Part shown: positions 26,944 through 36,536 of the stretch, piece after piece
Layout: the number at the start of each line of letters is the position of its first letter
Numbering within the stretch: the stretch's first letter is position 1
Assembly (NCBI GenBank): GCA_013204155.1
Contig: JABMOK010000181.1
Coordinates: 1 to 45,639, forward strand
Reading direction: 5' to 3'
From: Pseudohongiella sp.
GTDB lineage: Bacteria; Pseudomonadota; Gammaproteobacteria; Pseudomonadales; Pseudohongiellaceae
DNA length: 45,639 bases
The notes under the pieces: generated by a model
The model's input: only the letters and a program-made list of their open reading frames with translations
The model's database searches: none
Told to the model about the DNA's origin: nothing
Translations under genes and position numbers: made by a program

Positions 26944-27531
26944 ATGTCTGACACTGAAGTAACAAATGAACTGGCCGAACCTGGGAAAGGAGATGCCAGT
27001 AGCACGAGCACTGAAATCAGAAGCAACAAAATCGCAACGAATAAAGTGGTTGGTTTTCATTATCGACTCGCCGAAGTAAGTGCAGAGGGCGAAAAGGGCG
27101 AATGGATGGAACAATCCCACGGAGGAGAGCCACTTTACTATTTGCACGGGTTTCACAATGTCGTGGTTGGGCTGGAGAAAGCCCTGGAGGGGAAGAATAT
27201 TGGTGATGCAATCGAAATCACATTACAAGCAGAGGATGCCTACGGAGCGCGGCAGCAAAATTCAATTCAACGAGTGCCGATCAAGCACCTCATGCTGGCA
27301 AGCGGGAGCAAGAAAATCCGGCCAGGTATGCCTGCGATAGTGCAAACGGATCAGGGGCGTAGAAATGTAGTTATTGTCAAAGTTGGTAAGTTCAACGCCG
27401 ATGTGGATCTCAATCATCCCTTGGCAGGCAGAATTCTCTACTACGAAGTACAGGTTGAAAGCATCAGGGACGCCAGTGCAGAAGAAGTTGCCCATGGGCA
27501 TGTACATGGCGCGGGAGGGCACCATCACTAA
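26944..27531 (+). CDS. FKBP-type peptidyl-prolyl isomerase, SlyD-like
   Basis: Cytosolic folding helper that isomerises proline bonds and may bind metal. It has 195 residues: a polar N-terminal tail of about 30, then an FKBP domain with inserted flap (VGFHYRLAEVSAEGE, LYYLHGFHNVVVGLEKALEGKNIGD, AEDAYGARQQNSIQRVP) and LNHPLAGRILYYEVQV. The short His-rich tail HGHVHGAGGHHH resembles the metal-binding end of SlyD. The N-terminal extension is unusual. Its last 4 bases overlap the end of the convergent cyclase-like gene. Confidence 0.92.
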   Translation: MSDTEVTNELAEPGKGDASSTSTEIRSNKIATNKVVGFHYRLAEVSAEGEKGEWMEQSHGGEPLYYLHGFHNVVVGLEKALEGKNIGDAIEITLQAEDAYGARQQNSIQRVPIKHLMLASGSKKIRPGMPAIVQTDQGRRNVVIVKVGKFNADVDLNHPLAGRILYYEVQVESIRDASAEEVAHGHVHGAGGHHH

Positions 27532-29843
27532 GCGGGGGTAGAGCGTCTTTTGGCCACCGCCTCCAGCACTAGAGGGATCACTTTGCGGTTCACTACAACT
27601 TCAAAATAGCTTTCATCGCCGTCAGCATCTTCCTGAATCCGGGATTCACACCAGATTCCAATTTTTCCTTCGCGGATGACAAGGTCTTTCTTGTGCCCGC
27701 TTGTGTCGGGGAATTGTCCTGCATGAAACAGATACTGCTTGCCATTCATTTTCATGCGGACACTTACAAGCGGAATTTCATTTTTCAACTTATTAAAGGC
27801 CACATTATCAAGCAGAATGCCGTTAACATTGTAACGGACAAAATGCTGGCCCTTTTCCCCTTTTTCGGTTTCACCGTCTGCTATTCGAAGTACATCAACA
27901 TTGAACAGGCTTCTTTCTACTACCTCGCGCAAATTCCAGGAACATGATGACAGTCGGTCAGCGAGACCGATTGCGCCAGAGATCATTATCGATTTTTCGT
28001 CGTCATACAGGTAGCGGGGAGCCACATCGGAATAACAGATACCGACTCCGAGTTCCAGAAGGGGCAGTTCCATCTGCTTCGAATATCGATTATTGGCGCC
28101 GACTATCTTCAGCATATCTCGCGCGTACCCACAAGCCCTTGCAACACAAAACCATTGTTGAGGGCTATGTTCATATTCAAGAAAGCTGAGAATAATCGCA
28201 TCGCCTTCAATAAATACCTTGTTTGCACTATAGGTTTCCAAAATCCTATTTATGGGGTTGAAAAATCGCAGGCTGAAATAGGATGCGGGATTCAGATTCT
28301 TATTCTGTAATTCGTCCGTGACCGTAGTTGACCCGCGCACGTCGGCCTTCATGATGGCGTGATGGCAGATACGTTCGTCATCGTCTTCAATCTCGGAACT
28401 GGTAGGAAGCAAGTACAAAGTATTGGCCGACTTGGAAAGTTTAAGCTCGTCCGCTGCAGTAAGCAGACGAAGTCGATTAAAGGCGCGATGAGCAAAACGG
28501 AAATACTTCAATTGCTGTCTAAAGCGACTAATATCGCTCAGCAATCTCAGGGAATCGGCCGAACCAGCTTTCGATATGTGTTCCTTGATGTCGTTCTTTA
28601 TTGACTCCAAAGATTTCAATTGTTCAGGGCTTAGTTTTTTTCCAACACTTATGCTTTCTTGAAGTTTTTCTGCCTTGATATTGCCAATAAGAAATTGGCA
28701 CATAATTTTTAGGTCAACAAGCTCCATTATCAGAGGATTCAGAGACCTACGCATGTAGTTCGAAGCCAGTAGCTGAGGAAGTACTTTATTGGAACGAAGA
28801 AGTTTGGCAAAAGCGGCTAAAGTTTTCTCGAGTCGAATGAGTTCTCTTCGGTCTCGCCACCAGGTCCTGAATCCGACTTCTTTGCGTGTTTTAGCGAGGG
28901 CATTGGAATTCTTTTTAATATTGAATAATATTTCAATATTCTCCGGAAGTTCAAACCAATTAAATTCTTCAGCCATATCGGTTTTGGTATCTTTAGCAGG
29001 GCCGAGAAAATTCTGCGTCAGGAAAAGCCCACCCAATTCATCGTGAATTTCCTTTTCTGAAAATTCATCACCGCTTTGATCTTCGCTGTTTAACGGCGAT
29101 ATTTGCAGTTGTTTCAGACGCCTATTAAGTAATTTTTCAGTTTCGTTGTTTAGTTGGATAAATCCAGCATCTTCTCCATTCCAGCTGAACATGCTGTATT
29201 CATTCAATAGCAATGGCAATGCGCTGAGTTCTGAAACATAGAGGAGCGGATTAATCAATGCGCTTACTACGAAATCAAATTTCTCTCCGAGAAATTGATC
29301 CCGAATTGATTTTAGCTGCCGCTCTTCAACTCTCTGTAATTGAGCGAATACTTGTCTATTTACGCTATAAAGAATGGAGTCGTAATTTTTCTTCAGCCAG
29401 AATAATCGCTGATCGATTGTGAGTGCTTCCGCAGATCCCCTGTTTCGATGTTCAGTCAGTCGTGAAGTGACAGAATTAATCTCGGAATCCAGTTGTAAGC
29501 GTGCAAACTGAAGAATGAGTTTGACCGCTGAAAACTGCAGAAAACAAATTTCATCGGCACTTAAATCTGTCTTAATCCGATGAATCAAGACAGTCATCGT
29601 GTCCAGATAACTAATTCTTAATTTTTCAAATAAGGTGGAGTTGTCCAAGCGTTTAGGATTGGGAATCGCGGCTTGCGAAACTAGCAGGGCGACCAGCTTC
29701 TTCACATCGGAGGTAAATTTCTTACTGAGTTTTACATCTATATGGTAGTTATCTATACCTTTGGACAGCTTACCGATCGATATCTGCACTTTTCGACTGC
29801 GCTCAATCGTCTCAAAGATGTTATGACTAATTTCCGAATTCAT
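27528..29843 (-). CDS. Large protein with C-terminal class III nucleotidyl cyclase-like domain
   Basis: A 771-residue soluble protein. From about residue 495 it resembles a class III adenylate/guanylate cyclase catalytic domain: IMKADVRGSTTVTDEL with the first metal Asp, FNPINRILETYSANKVFIEGDAI with Lys and the second metal Asp (about 546), and SGAIGLADRLSS. The block after this is diverged, so cyclase activity is uncertain. The first 490 residues are alpha-helical, charged and contain no recognised sensor domain, signal peptide or membrane helix. A TTG at 29903 would add 20 residues; ATG 29843 is chosen for its better match to a normal start. It may bind or make a cyclic nucleotide in answer to an unknown signal. 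Confidence 0.7.
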   Translation of the reverse strand: MNSEISHNIFETIERSRKVQISIGKLSKGIDNYHIDVKLSKKFTSDVKKLVALLVSQAAIPNPKRLDNSTLFEKLRISYLDTMTVLIHRIKTDLSADEICFLQFSAVKLILQFARLQLDSEINSVTSRLTEHRNRGSAEALTIDQRLFWLKKNYDSILYSVNRQVFAQLQRVEERQLKSIRDQFLGEKFDFVVSALINPLLYVSELSALPLLLNEYSMFSWNGEDAGFIQLNNETEKLLNRRLKQLQISPLNSEDQSGDEFSEKEIHDELGGLFLTQNFLGPAKDTKTDMAEEFNWFELPENIEILFNIKKNSNALAKTRKEVGFRTWWRDRRELIRLEKTLAAFAKLLRSNKVLPQLLASNYMRRSLNPLIMELVDLKIMCQFLIGNIKAEKLQESISVGKKLSPEQLKSLESIKNDIKEHISKAGSADSLRLLSDISRFRQQLKYFRFAHRAFNRLRLLTAADELKLSKSANTLYLLPTSSEIEDDDERICHHAIMKADVRGSTTVTDELQNKNLNPASYFSLRFFNPINRILETYSANKVFIEGDAIILSFLEYEHSPQQWFCVARACGYARDMLKIVGANNRYSKQMELPLLELGVGICYSDVAPRYLYDDEKSIMISGAIGLADRLSSCSWNLREVVERSLFNVDVLRIADGETEKGEKGQHFVRYNVNGILLDNVAFNKLKNEIPLVSVRMKMNGKQYLFHAGQFPDTSGHKKDLVIREGKIGIWCESRIQEDADGDESYFEVVVNRKVIPLVLEAVAKRRSTPA

Positions 29844-30165
29844 AATGATCTGTTCTTTTTGTATCCAGTTTTTCGTCGTCGATATCAAATCGACGATACG
29901 CAAGGCTCGACCTTGCCTTAAGTGCCCTGCCAGTTGTGAAGATAGCAGAAATTGGCAAGGCAGATGAACTAAAATGATCGCATAGAATCCAGCTAAAAGC
30001 GCGATGCTGCAGCCACGGTATAGCCGGGGTTGAGGCTGAAAATTGTCACCACAAAATTAGGGGGTATCGACCTACAAAAGCAGCGGGGATAGTAAAGCAA
30101 TCGACATCGGGGAAGACAGGCTGAGTGTTTACAGAAAATAGAGGTGGACGAGGTTTAGAATTTGG
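29844..30165. other. Non-coding gap upstream of the cyclase-like gene
   Basis: About 320 bases. A small CAAGG/CCTTG hairpin lies at 29901-29915 next to the alternative TTG start. I see no other feature. Confidence 0.5.
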
Positions 30166-30708
30166 CTATTGCGTAGGCAGGCTTTGGGTAAAGCAATGCA
30201 AAAGGTTTTGCCCATGGCGTTGTTGCCGCCAAGCGAGAAGGCGGGCAATCAAGCGCCGAAAGCCTCGGGGTTCGCATTCAATATCGAGTTCAATGATGAG
30301 TTCCTGGTTTTCCTTGTCGGCAACTATTGAAAAACCATAGGCCAGATCCCTTCCTCCTGACTCGATAATGAATTCCAATCGTTTCGGAGGATCCCAACAG
30401 CTAATAGACCAGGTTCTGCTGGAGTTGTGGGTGTGTACTCGCAATGTGCTGCCTCGACCGAAGTTGCCTCCATCATCCCCTGTTACCTTTACTATCGCGG
30501 GCATCCACTGGTGCCAGTCTTGAAAAGCGGTGAGCTTCTCCCAGGCCAGCTTGGCTATTGCCGGATTAAGCTGAGTCAGCGGGATTTTGACCCTGTGTGC
30601 TGTAAAAATAGTGTCGGTCATCGTCTGTGTTTCGTATTCTGCGCTGGAATTGCGCTCGCTGTAAGCGGAGGCCAGAATAGCTACCCTGACTGGCGCAAAA
30701 TTGCGCAA
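30166..30708 (-). CDS. SRPBCC (START-like) domain protein
   Basis: A 180-residue soluble protein. From about residue 45 it follows the polyketide-cyclase/SRPBCC ligand-binding fold: AIAKLAWEKLTAFQDWHQWMPAIVKV, GRGSTLRVH, WSISCWDPPKRLEFI and ELIIELDIECEPRGFRR. The fold binds hydrophobic ligands; the ligand here is unknown. Two starts compete. TTG at 30708 has a strong Shine-Dalgarno (AGGAG, 8 bases), and ATG at 30621 begins at the domain but has none. The longer form is listed. Single gene. Confidence 0.7.
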   Translation of the reverse strand: MRNFAPVRVAILASAYSERNSSAEYETQTMTDTIFTAHRVKIPLTQLNPAIAKLAWEKLTAFQDWHQWMPAIVKVTGDDGGNFGRGSTLRVHTHNSSRTWSISCWDPPKRLEFIIESGGRDLAYGFSIVADKENQELIIELDIECEPRGFRRLIARLLAWRQQRHGQNLLHCFTQSLPTQ

Positions 30709-31033
30709 TTTGTAATCTCCTGCACGAAGAAATCATAACATGTTGATAGTCAGTGCGAATATAAGCGCTGGCTATTGTCTTCCCGGTACAGCTTGGAGAG
30801 TGGACTCGGGTCAGGCAAGTATGCTGTCGCTTGATTCAGGATAAATGGCAACGGCGGCTTAGTTGAGTGACTGGCGCCGAGAATGCAAGCAATCGCATTA
30901 TTGACAGAGATACCCCCGCGAGCACTGGGAGCAAAGTCAGGTGTTGTGATAAGGTTGATCGAATGTAATCCAATTAACTGCTTAGCTGCCCCGGCTACGC
31001 GGATAAAGCAAATTCGGCAAAGAAAAAAGAGAG
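30709..31033. other. Non-coding gap
   Basis: A 325-base gap between divergent genes; it should carry both promoters. Open frames here lack start sites and protein-like composition. Nothing else is seen. Confidence 0.55.
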
Positions 31034-32215
31034 ATGACCATGAACTCAGAAGACAAACCACAAGATAAAGGTCGCAGAGAAATTCTGCAGCGTGCTCTGG
31101 GTACAGGTGTTCTCGCGGCGGGTGTTGCCACTGTTCCGAATCTGGTGTTGCCAGCTCTCGCTCAGGGCGAGAGCCTGGTCCCATTTACAGATGTGCCAGA
31201 CACATTCAACGTAAGAGAAGTACGCCCTAATTCCAACCACTACCTGGATACCCGGGAAATAACCAGTTATTTTACCGACAACGACGATTTTTATTTAGTT
31301 CAACATTACGGACAGCCGGAGATTGACAACGACTCCTATCGCCTGAAAGTAACCGGCATGGTAGACAATGAACTTGAGTTTTCTCTGCAAGACTTAATGG
31401 GCAAGGATAATTTCGAACAACAGATCGGCTTCGAATGCGGGGGTAACGGCCGTCGCATATTTCAGGGATTGATAGGTAACGCCAGATGGAAGGGTGTTTC
31501 TCTGAAGAATATTTTGCAGGAGGCGGGCATTCAAGCCGGGGCCAAGGAAATTGTATTCTTCGGAACAGATATAGCGAAAGAAACCATTCGTGAGCGCGAG
31601 GTAGACAAAGCTTTTGCCAGAAGTCTCTCCATTGAGGATGCCATGCGTACTGAAAATATGTTGGCCTTTGAGATGAATGGAGAACCACTTCCGCATTATC
31701 ATGGCAAGCCAGTTCGCTTGTTGATACCTGGCTGGTATGGCGTTGCGAATGTTAAATGGTTAACGCAGATTCACGTTCAAAATACTCGATATATGGGCAG
31801 ATTCATGGGCCGCGATTACGTTACTCTAAAGAAGGACAATATTGGAGGCGTAGAAAGATGGGTGGAAAACTCCGTTACCGCCATGAACCTAAAGTCCTCC
31901 ATTATTCGCGTGGTCGAGTCGGGTGGGCAGCACAAAATACAAGGGTTTGTATTAAATGACGGCACGCCATTACGAAGCATAGAAGTTAAGGTAGACGATG
32001 GCCCTTGGGAACGCGCTCAATTAAATCCCCGATCAAGCAAATATTCATGGAAATTGTTTAACTACGATTGGATCAATGCAGCGCCTGGCGAACATACCAT
32101 TGTGTCTCGTGTCACGGATATTAATGGAAACGTGCAAGCAACACAGGAAGAACTTCCGGAGCAGGTAAGTTTTTGGGAAGATTTCGGTCAATTTCCGCGG
32201 ACAGTGACTATTTAG
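31034..32215 (+). CDS. Sulfite dehydrogenase-like molybdopterin enzyme (SoxC type)
   Basis: A periplasmic molybdenum oxidoreductase of the sulfite oxidase family, 393 residues. The N-terminus has a twin-arginine signal (GRREILQRALGTGVLAAGVA) for folded export with cofactor. The Mo-binding Cys is Cys135 in GFECGGNGR. LPHYHGKPVRLLIPGWYGVANVKWL is the family's cofactor-pocket block, and a C-terminal dimer domain (about 280-390) is present. It is 393 residues with no heme site, like SoxC. Its usual partner, a c-type cytochrome (SoxD/SorB), is not in the window, so the electron acceptor is unknown. ATG at 31034 and 31040 are both possible. Confidence 0.9.
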   Translation: MTMNSEDKPQDKGRREILQRALGTGVLAAGVATVPNLVLPALAQGESLVPFTDVPDTFNVREVRPNSNHYLDTREITSYFTDNDDFYLVQHYGQPEIDNDSYRLKVTGMVDNELEFSLQDLMGKDNFEQQIGFECGGNGRRIFQGLIGNARWKGVSLKNILQEAGIQAGAKEIVFFGTDIAKETIREREVDKAFARSLSIEDAMRTENMLAFEMNGEPLPHYHGKPVRLLIPGWYGVANVKWLTQIHVQNTRYMGRFMGRDYVTLKKDNIGGVERWVENSVTAMNLKSSIIRVVESGGQHKIQGFVLNDGTPLRSIEVKVDDGPWERAQLNPRSSKYSWKLFNYDWINAAPGEHTIVSRVTDINGNVQATQEELPEQVSFWEDFGQFPRTVTI

Positions 32216-32274
32216 TGTAGTGTCCTGAATAGTTGCTCCTGATTACCATCGTGTATTAAGTAGATTATGGATTT

Positions 32275-34674
32275 GTGTCAACGGATAAGAATGTAGCAAC
32301 AGATCTCGACGGATTCATTCTCACTCGACAGTGGCTTGAGTCCAAGGCAGGTCTGGAGCTGGTTTTTTGGTTGGCTACCGAGAAAGGGCCACTACGTCTT
32401 AGTGTTAGCGGACAGGAAGCTGTCTGCTTCTTTCCCACCAGCCAGCGAGATCAAGCGGAAGACGCCCTGGCAAGACAGGGACACTGGCGAATAAATTCCA
32501 CACAACTCAAAAACTTTGATCACGAAGCCGTGTCGGCGTTGTACTTTAAGAGTTGGCGCGGGCTTTTAGAGGGTCGGGACAAATTGTCTACGCGCAATAT
32601 CAATGTCGTCGAGTCGGATATAAAACCCACTGACCGCTTTTTAATGGAGCGATTTATTACCGCGTCGGCGAAAGTTTCCGGAAGGCTTGTATCGCAACGA
32701 GGATTTAGCGACGTAATGGCTGACAAGCTTGTCGGCTCGGAATTTAGACCACGGTTGAGTGCGGTATCTATTGATATCGAAACAGACTACGGCGCGAGCG
32801 AGCTGTATTCAATTGCCATTTATTCGGACAAAGACTCGGTTGTATTTATGTTAGGGTCATCGGTGAGTTCGATTGATCCCGGCGCCGAGGAAAATCTTGA
32901 GCTGCGCATCTATCCGACAGAGCGCGAAGTAATTAACGCTTTCGCCGAAAGAATTCAGATCATCGATCCTGACGTAATCATGGGATGGAATGTCGTCAAT
33001 TTTGACTTGAGATGTCTTCAAAATTTCTGCGACCGGCTCAAGATTCCTCTAAATATTGGGCGTAACAGGGAGGCGATAGGTTGGCGAAAAGCGAGAGAAG
33101 GCACAGACCGCTTTTATGCTCTGATACCTGGTCGCGCGGTTCTAGATGGGATAGAGCTAATGCGTACGGCAACGTATCAATTCGAGAATTTTTCTCTAGA
33201 GCATGTATCCCGACAGCTGCTTAATCGAGGGAAGTTAGTTGAAGATGTCGATCAGAGAGGAGAGGAGATTACCGATTTATTCAATACCGACAAAGCTGCA
33301 TTGGCACGGTATAACCTGGAAGATTGCCGTCTGGTTTGGGATATTTTTGCGAAAGAGGGTTTAGTTAGCTTCGCAATCGAGAGGAGCTTGCTTACAGGGC
33401 TGGAAATAGATCGCTACGGCGGCTCTGTTGCAGCCTTTGACTTTCTCTATCTGCCGCGACTGCATCGGAAAGGGTTTGTTGCGCCAGCTATCAACAAACT
33501 CACATCGACTAATGTGAGCCCGGGCGGCTATGTTATGGCATCGGTTCCGGGAATTCATGAGAATGTAATAGTGTTGGATTTCAAAAGTCTGTATCCAAGT
33601 ATTATTAGAACTTTTCATGTAGATCCTCTGGCCATGGTAATGGCTGCGGAGGAATCTAACCCAATAACTGGCTATGACGGAGGACAATTTTCTCGTACAG
33701 AGTTCATTCTTCCCGAAATAATCGCATCGCTGTGGTCTGCTAGAGACAAGGCAAAAGCCGAGCAGAATACCGCACTTTCCCAGGCGATCAAGATCATTAT
33801 GAATTCATTCTACGGGATTCTTGGCACCGAGGGATGTCGATTTCTCGATTCGAGATTAGTAAGTTCAATCACCAAGCGCGGGCATGAAATTCTTATCGAG
33901 AGTAAGTCCTATATCGAAGCAAAGGGGTATCAGGTGATATATGGCGATACCGATTCTGTTTTTGTGTTGCTGGGATCTGCTGCGAGCGAAGAGGTAAGCG
34001 GAATAGCTAGCCGACTGGTTGAACAACTCAATAACTGGTGGCGCGAGCGACTCGATAGCGATTACGGAATCCAAAGTTTCCTCGAAATGGAATTTGAAAC
34101 CCATTTTTCAAAATTTTTGATGCCTACTGTGCGAGGCTCTAATGCGGGTAGCAAGAAAAGATACGCCGGCTTAGTGGTTGAAGATCTCGAGCAAGGGAAG
34201 TTCAGTATGTTATTCAAAGGACTGGAATCTGTGCGCAGCGATTGGTCGCCTCTAGCAAGGGAATTCCAAAAAGTCCTGTATGAGCGTATATTCTTCGATC
34301 AGGTTTACGAGGACTATATTAAGCAAATCGTAGCTGATATTAACGCGGGAAAGTTTGAAAACGAGTTGGTGTTGCGCAAACGGCTACGGCGAAAGTTGAG
34401 TGACTACGTGAAGAATATTCCCCCGCATGCACAGGCCGCGCGCAAGGCGGAATTAGTCAGGAAGGAACGAGGTTTGCCCAGCCTGTACCAATCAGGGGGT
34501 TGGATAGAATACATTATGACAGTCAATGGAGCAGAGCCTCGTCAATATCGCTATTCGGCGATAGACTATGATTTTTACATTGATAGACAGCTGGCTCCAA
34601 TCGTTGATTCCATACTTGTATTTAAGTCATCATCGATGGACAAAATCCTGAATAGGCAAATTGGACTCTTCTAG
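32275..34674 (+). CDS. polB: DNA polymerase II
   Basis: Family B replicative-type repair polymerase, 799 residues (E. coli 783), with 3'-5' exonuclease; used in translesion and restart synthesis. Exo I is SIDIETD (about 166), Exo II GWNVVNFDLRCL, Exo III YNLEDCRLV; polymerase motif A DFKSLYPSII (about 436), motif B KIIMNSFYGILG, motif C YGDTDSVF (about 556). All catalytic Asp are present. The start is GTG at 32275, as the nearby ATG at 32267 is out of frame. In E. coli it is under SOS control, but I do not see a clear LexA box upstream here. Confidence 0.97.
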   Translation: MSTDKNVATDLDGFILTRQWLESKAGLELVFWLATEKGPLRLSVSGQEAVCFFPTSQRDQAEDALARQGHWRINSTQLKNFDHEAVSALYFKSWRGLLEGRDKLSTRNINVVESDIKPTDRFLMERFITASAKVSGRLVSQRGFSDVMADKLVGSEFRPRLSAVSIDIETDYGASELYSIAIYSDKDSVVFMLGSSVSSIDPGAEENLELRIYPTEREVINAFAERIQIIDPDVIMGWNVVNFDLRCLQNFCDRLKIPLNIGRNREAIGWRKAREGTDRFYALIPGRAVLDGIELMRTATYQFENFSLEHVSRQLLNRGKLVEDVDQRGEEITDLFNTDKAALARYNLEDCRLVWDIFAKEGLVSFAIERSLLTGLEIDRYGGSVAAFDFLYLPRLHRKGFVAPAINKLTSTNVSPGGYVMASVPGIHENVIVLDFKSLYPSIIRTFHVDPLAMVMAAEESNPITGYDGGQFSRTEFILPEIIASLWSARDKAKAEQNTALSQAIKIIMNSFYGILGTEGCRFLDSRLVSSITKRGHEILIESKSYIEAKGYQVIYGDTDSVFVLLGSAASEEVSGIASRLVEQLNNWWRERLDSDYGIQSFLEMEFETHFSKFLMPTVRGSNAGSKKRYAGLVVEDLEQGKFSMLFKGLESVRSDWSPLAREFQKVLYERIFFDQVYEDYIKQIVADINAGKFENELVLRKRLRRKLSDYVKNIPPHAQAARKAELVRKERGLPSLYQSGGWIEYIMTVNGAEPRQYRYSAIDYDFYIDRQLAPIVDSILVFKSSSMDKILNRQIGLF

Positions 34675-34715
34675 CAAATTTTTAGCGACCATTTTAGATT
34701 ACTAACGAGGAAACT

Positions 34716-35228
34716 ATGACAACTAATCTTGTACTGACGGTAATAGGCGATGACAAGCCGGGACTGGTTGAATCGCTCTCACAGACTATAGCGAATAATT
34801 CTGGCAACTGGCTGGAAAGCAGCATGTCTCAGATTGCCGGAAAATTTGCCGGGATTCTTCGGGTTAGTATTGCAGACAATAATGTAGATAGGCTTATCAG
34901 TGAACTCAACAGCTTGTCGACGCAACTCACCTTGGTGATCGAGAAAGCCGAGGGAGTTGCTGCCACGAGCCCGGAGCAAACAGTCGAACTGAATCTTGTA
35001 GGCAACGACAGGCCGGGAATTATTCGAGAAATTTCCAGCGCCCTATCAGCTATGTCGGTCAATGTTGAGCAATTGAATACGGAGTGTGTTCCTGCTCCGA
35101 TGTCTGGTGCCACCTTGTTTAAGGCCAAGGCTAGTCTCAAAGTTCCGGCTGACCTGGCCTTGGAAGATCTGCAAAAGAAGTTGGAACAACTCGCTGATGA
35201 TCTTATTGTCGAAATTGAATTAGAATAA
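34716..35228 (+). CDS. gcvR: GcvR-like glycine cleavage repressor, two ACT domains
   Basis: A 170-residue cytosolic regulator with two ACT domains: residues 5-80 (LVLTVIGDDKPGLVESLSQT) and 92-168 (LNLVGNDRPGIIREISSALS). The duplicated DxPG loops bind small ligands. In E. coli GcvR binds GcvA and stops activation of gcvTHP when glycine is low. The target operon lies 15 kb away in this window. Relatives also exist near bcp, so the exact role is inferred. GAGGA lies 5 bases before the ATG. It follows polB by 41 bases and could be co-transcribed with it. Confidence 0.85.
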   Translation: MTTNLVLTVIGDDKPGLVESLSQTIANNSGNWLESSMSQIAGKFAGILRVSIADNNVDRLISELNSLSTQLTLVIEKAEGVAATSPEQTVELNLVGNDRPGIIREISSALSAMSVNVEQLNTECVPAPMSGATLFKAKASLKVPADLALEDLQKKLEQLADDLIVEIELE

Positions 35229-35235
35229 TATTTTT

Positions 35236-36522
35236 CTAATCAGATATGCCAATCTTCAATTGATTAAGGTAGTCGATCATATTGGTAAGCAAATTAATGC
35301 ATTCAACAACCTCGAATTCAGTTTTCAGAGGAGCATCGGAAGCAGGTGGCCTGTCCAAATCGCTGTACAACAAAATAAGGCATTCTTTACTTGCATCGAA
35401 ATTTTGATAGAAAAATTCAGAAAAATTCACAGAGATTGATGAGAACAATGAATCCAAAGTTATTCCAGCGTCGGTTTGACTTTCCAGTAGTAGCCTTTCC
35501 AGGCCACTTAACTGACTTGATACGGCGTTCTGAGTAGAGTGACTAAAAGGAGACTGTATACTCTCAGTAAATTCGCCATTTAACATTGGATACAGAGAGC
35601 GCACCAGCAACTCCTCTGTGAGCATTGTGGTCATTGCATCTGTCACCAGAAGCAATAGCTGAGCCGTGCCGATTGCTGCTGAATTTTCAGCACCAAGTCG
35701 CTGCCGAAAGGAGGCGGAAGCCCCGCGCCAAAGAGAACTGGTCAGTTCAAAATCCTCGAGCAATGCCTGAGAGACAACCGCTAGTAATTGTCTGCGCCTG
35801 TTATTGCTTAGCTGATCCAGTTCGAACCCGCCGTCCGCCTGGCCTGTGGTCAATTCAGTGATGGCTGAATATTCGGCGGAAAGGCGAGGGGAATTTCCGT
35901 CGTCATTCGCCCCCCATAATAAATATTCCAGAACGTGAAATCCCAATGTGGCTTCTGAAATATCCAGAAACCCGTGTTGCTCCCTCAGGCTATTAATATT
36001 CAGAGGAACGTTAATATCATGAACGATGCCGCTGTCCGGGTATCCGTCGACATAGTCGATATAGCCGGGCAAGACCGGCCAGTGATTGATTTGATATTGG
36101 AGTTGAAACAGCGTTAGGGCATCTTGCTCTGTCAGTATGAGGCTGGCGAAATAGCGATGTAGCGCCGTAAGCTCATAGGTGGTGTGCGCGTTGATCCAGG
36201 AATCGCGAGTGCTCGCCAGGCTAATTGCATTGGGCTGTTCAATGAAATCCGCGATTTTGGATTGCAGAGCATTGATGGCGATTTCTACTGCGGCAAAATC
36301 GATCTCGATTTGTTGTAAATAACCCAGAATTAGTTCGCGTGTCGGCGCATCGAATTCAGGATCTATTGAACTAAAGGGTTTTTGCTTTGAAGCGATGACG
36401 TCGATGTCTGCTTGAATAGTACTCTGTTCTTCGTTACTGCAAGCTGACAGCAATACACACGCGGCTAGAGCCCAGAGAGGTTTGTTCGATAAATGCCAGC
36501 GAGCTGATGGATTTGTTCGCAT
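35236..36522 (-). CDS. Imelysin-family lipoprotein
   Basis: A 428-residue envelope protein, formerly called peptidase M75; family members take part in iron uptake and bind ligands in the periplasm. It has a lipoprotein signal peptide with lipobox LSAC (Cys29). The imelysin signature GxHxxE is present in TLGFHVLEYLLWG, and helical repeats follow. E after the GFH box fits the metal-binding motif. It begins 14 bases after the HAD phosphatase stop in the direction of transcription of neither, so operon membership is unclear; both are on the minus strand with imelysin downstream. Confidence 0.9.
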   Translation of the reverse strand: MRTNPSARWHLSNKPLWALAACVLLSACSNEEQSTIQADIDVIASKQKPFSSIDPEFDAPTRELILGYLQQIEIDFAAVEIAINALQSKIADFIEQPNAISLASTRDSWINAHTTYELTALHRYFASLILTEQDALTLFQLQYQINHWPVLPGYIDYVDGYPDSGIVHDINVPLNINSLREQHGFLDISEATLGFHVLEYLLWGANDDGNSPRLSAEYSAITELTTGQADGGFELDQLSNNRRRQLLAVVSQALLEDFELTSSLWRGASASFRQRLGAENSAAIGTAQLLLLVTDAMTTMLTEELLVRSLYPMLNGEFTESIQSPFSHSTQNAVSSQLSGLERLLLESQTDAGITLDSLFSSISVNFSEFFYQNFDASKECLILLYSDLDRPPASDAPLKTEFEVVECINLLTNMIDYLNQLKIGISD

Positions 36523-36536
36523 AAAGTTCTCATTTG

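Noticed and set aside
30750..31184. Minus-strand 144-codon frame over the SoxC-like gene start
   Set aside because: Overlaps the Tat signal coding region and has shadow-like composition; no family.
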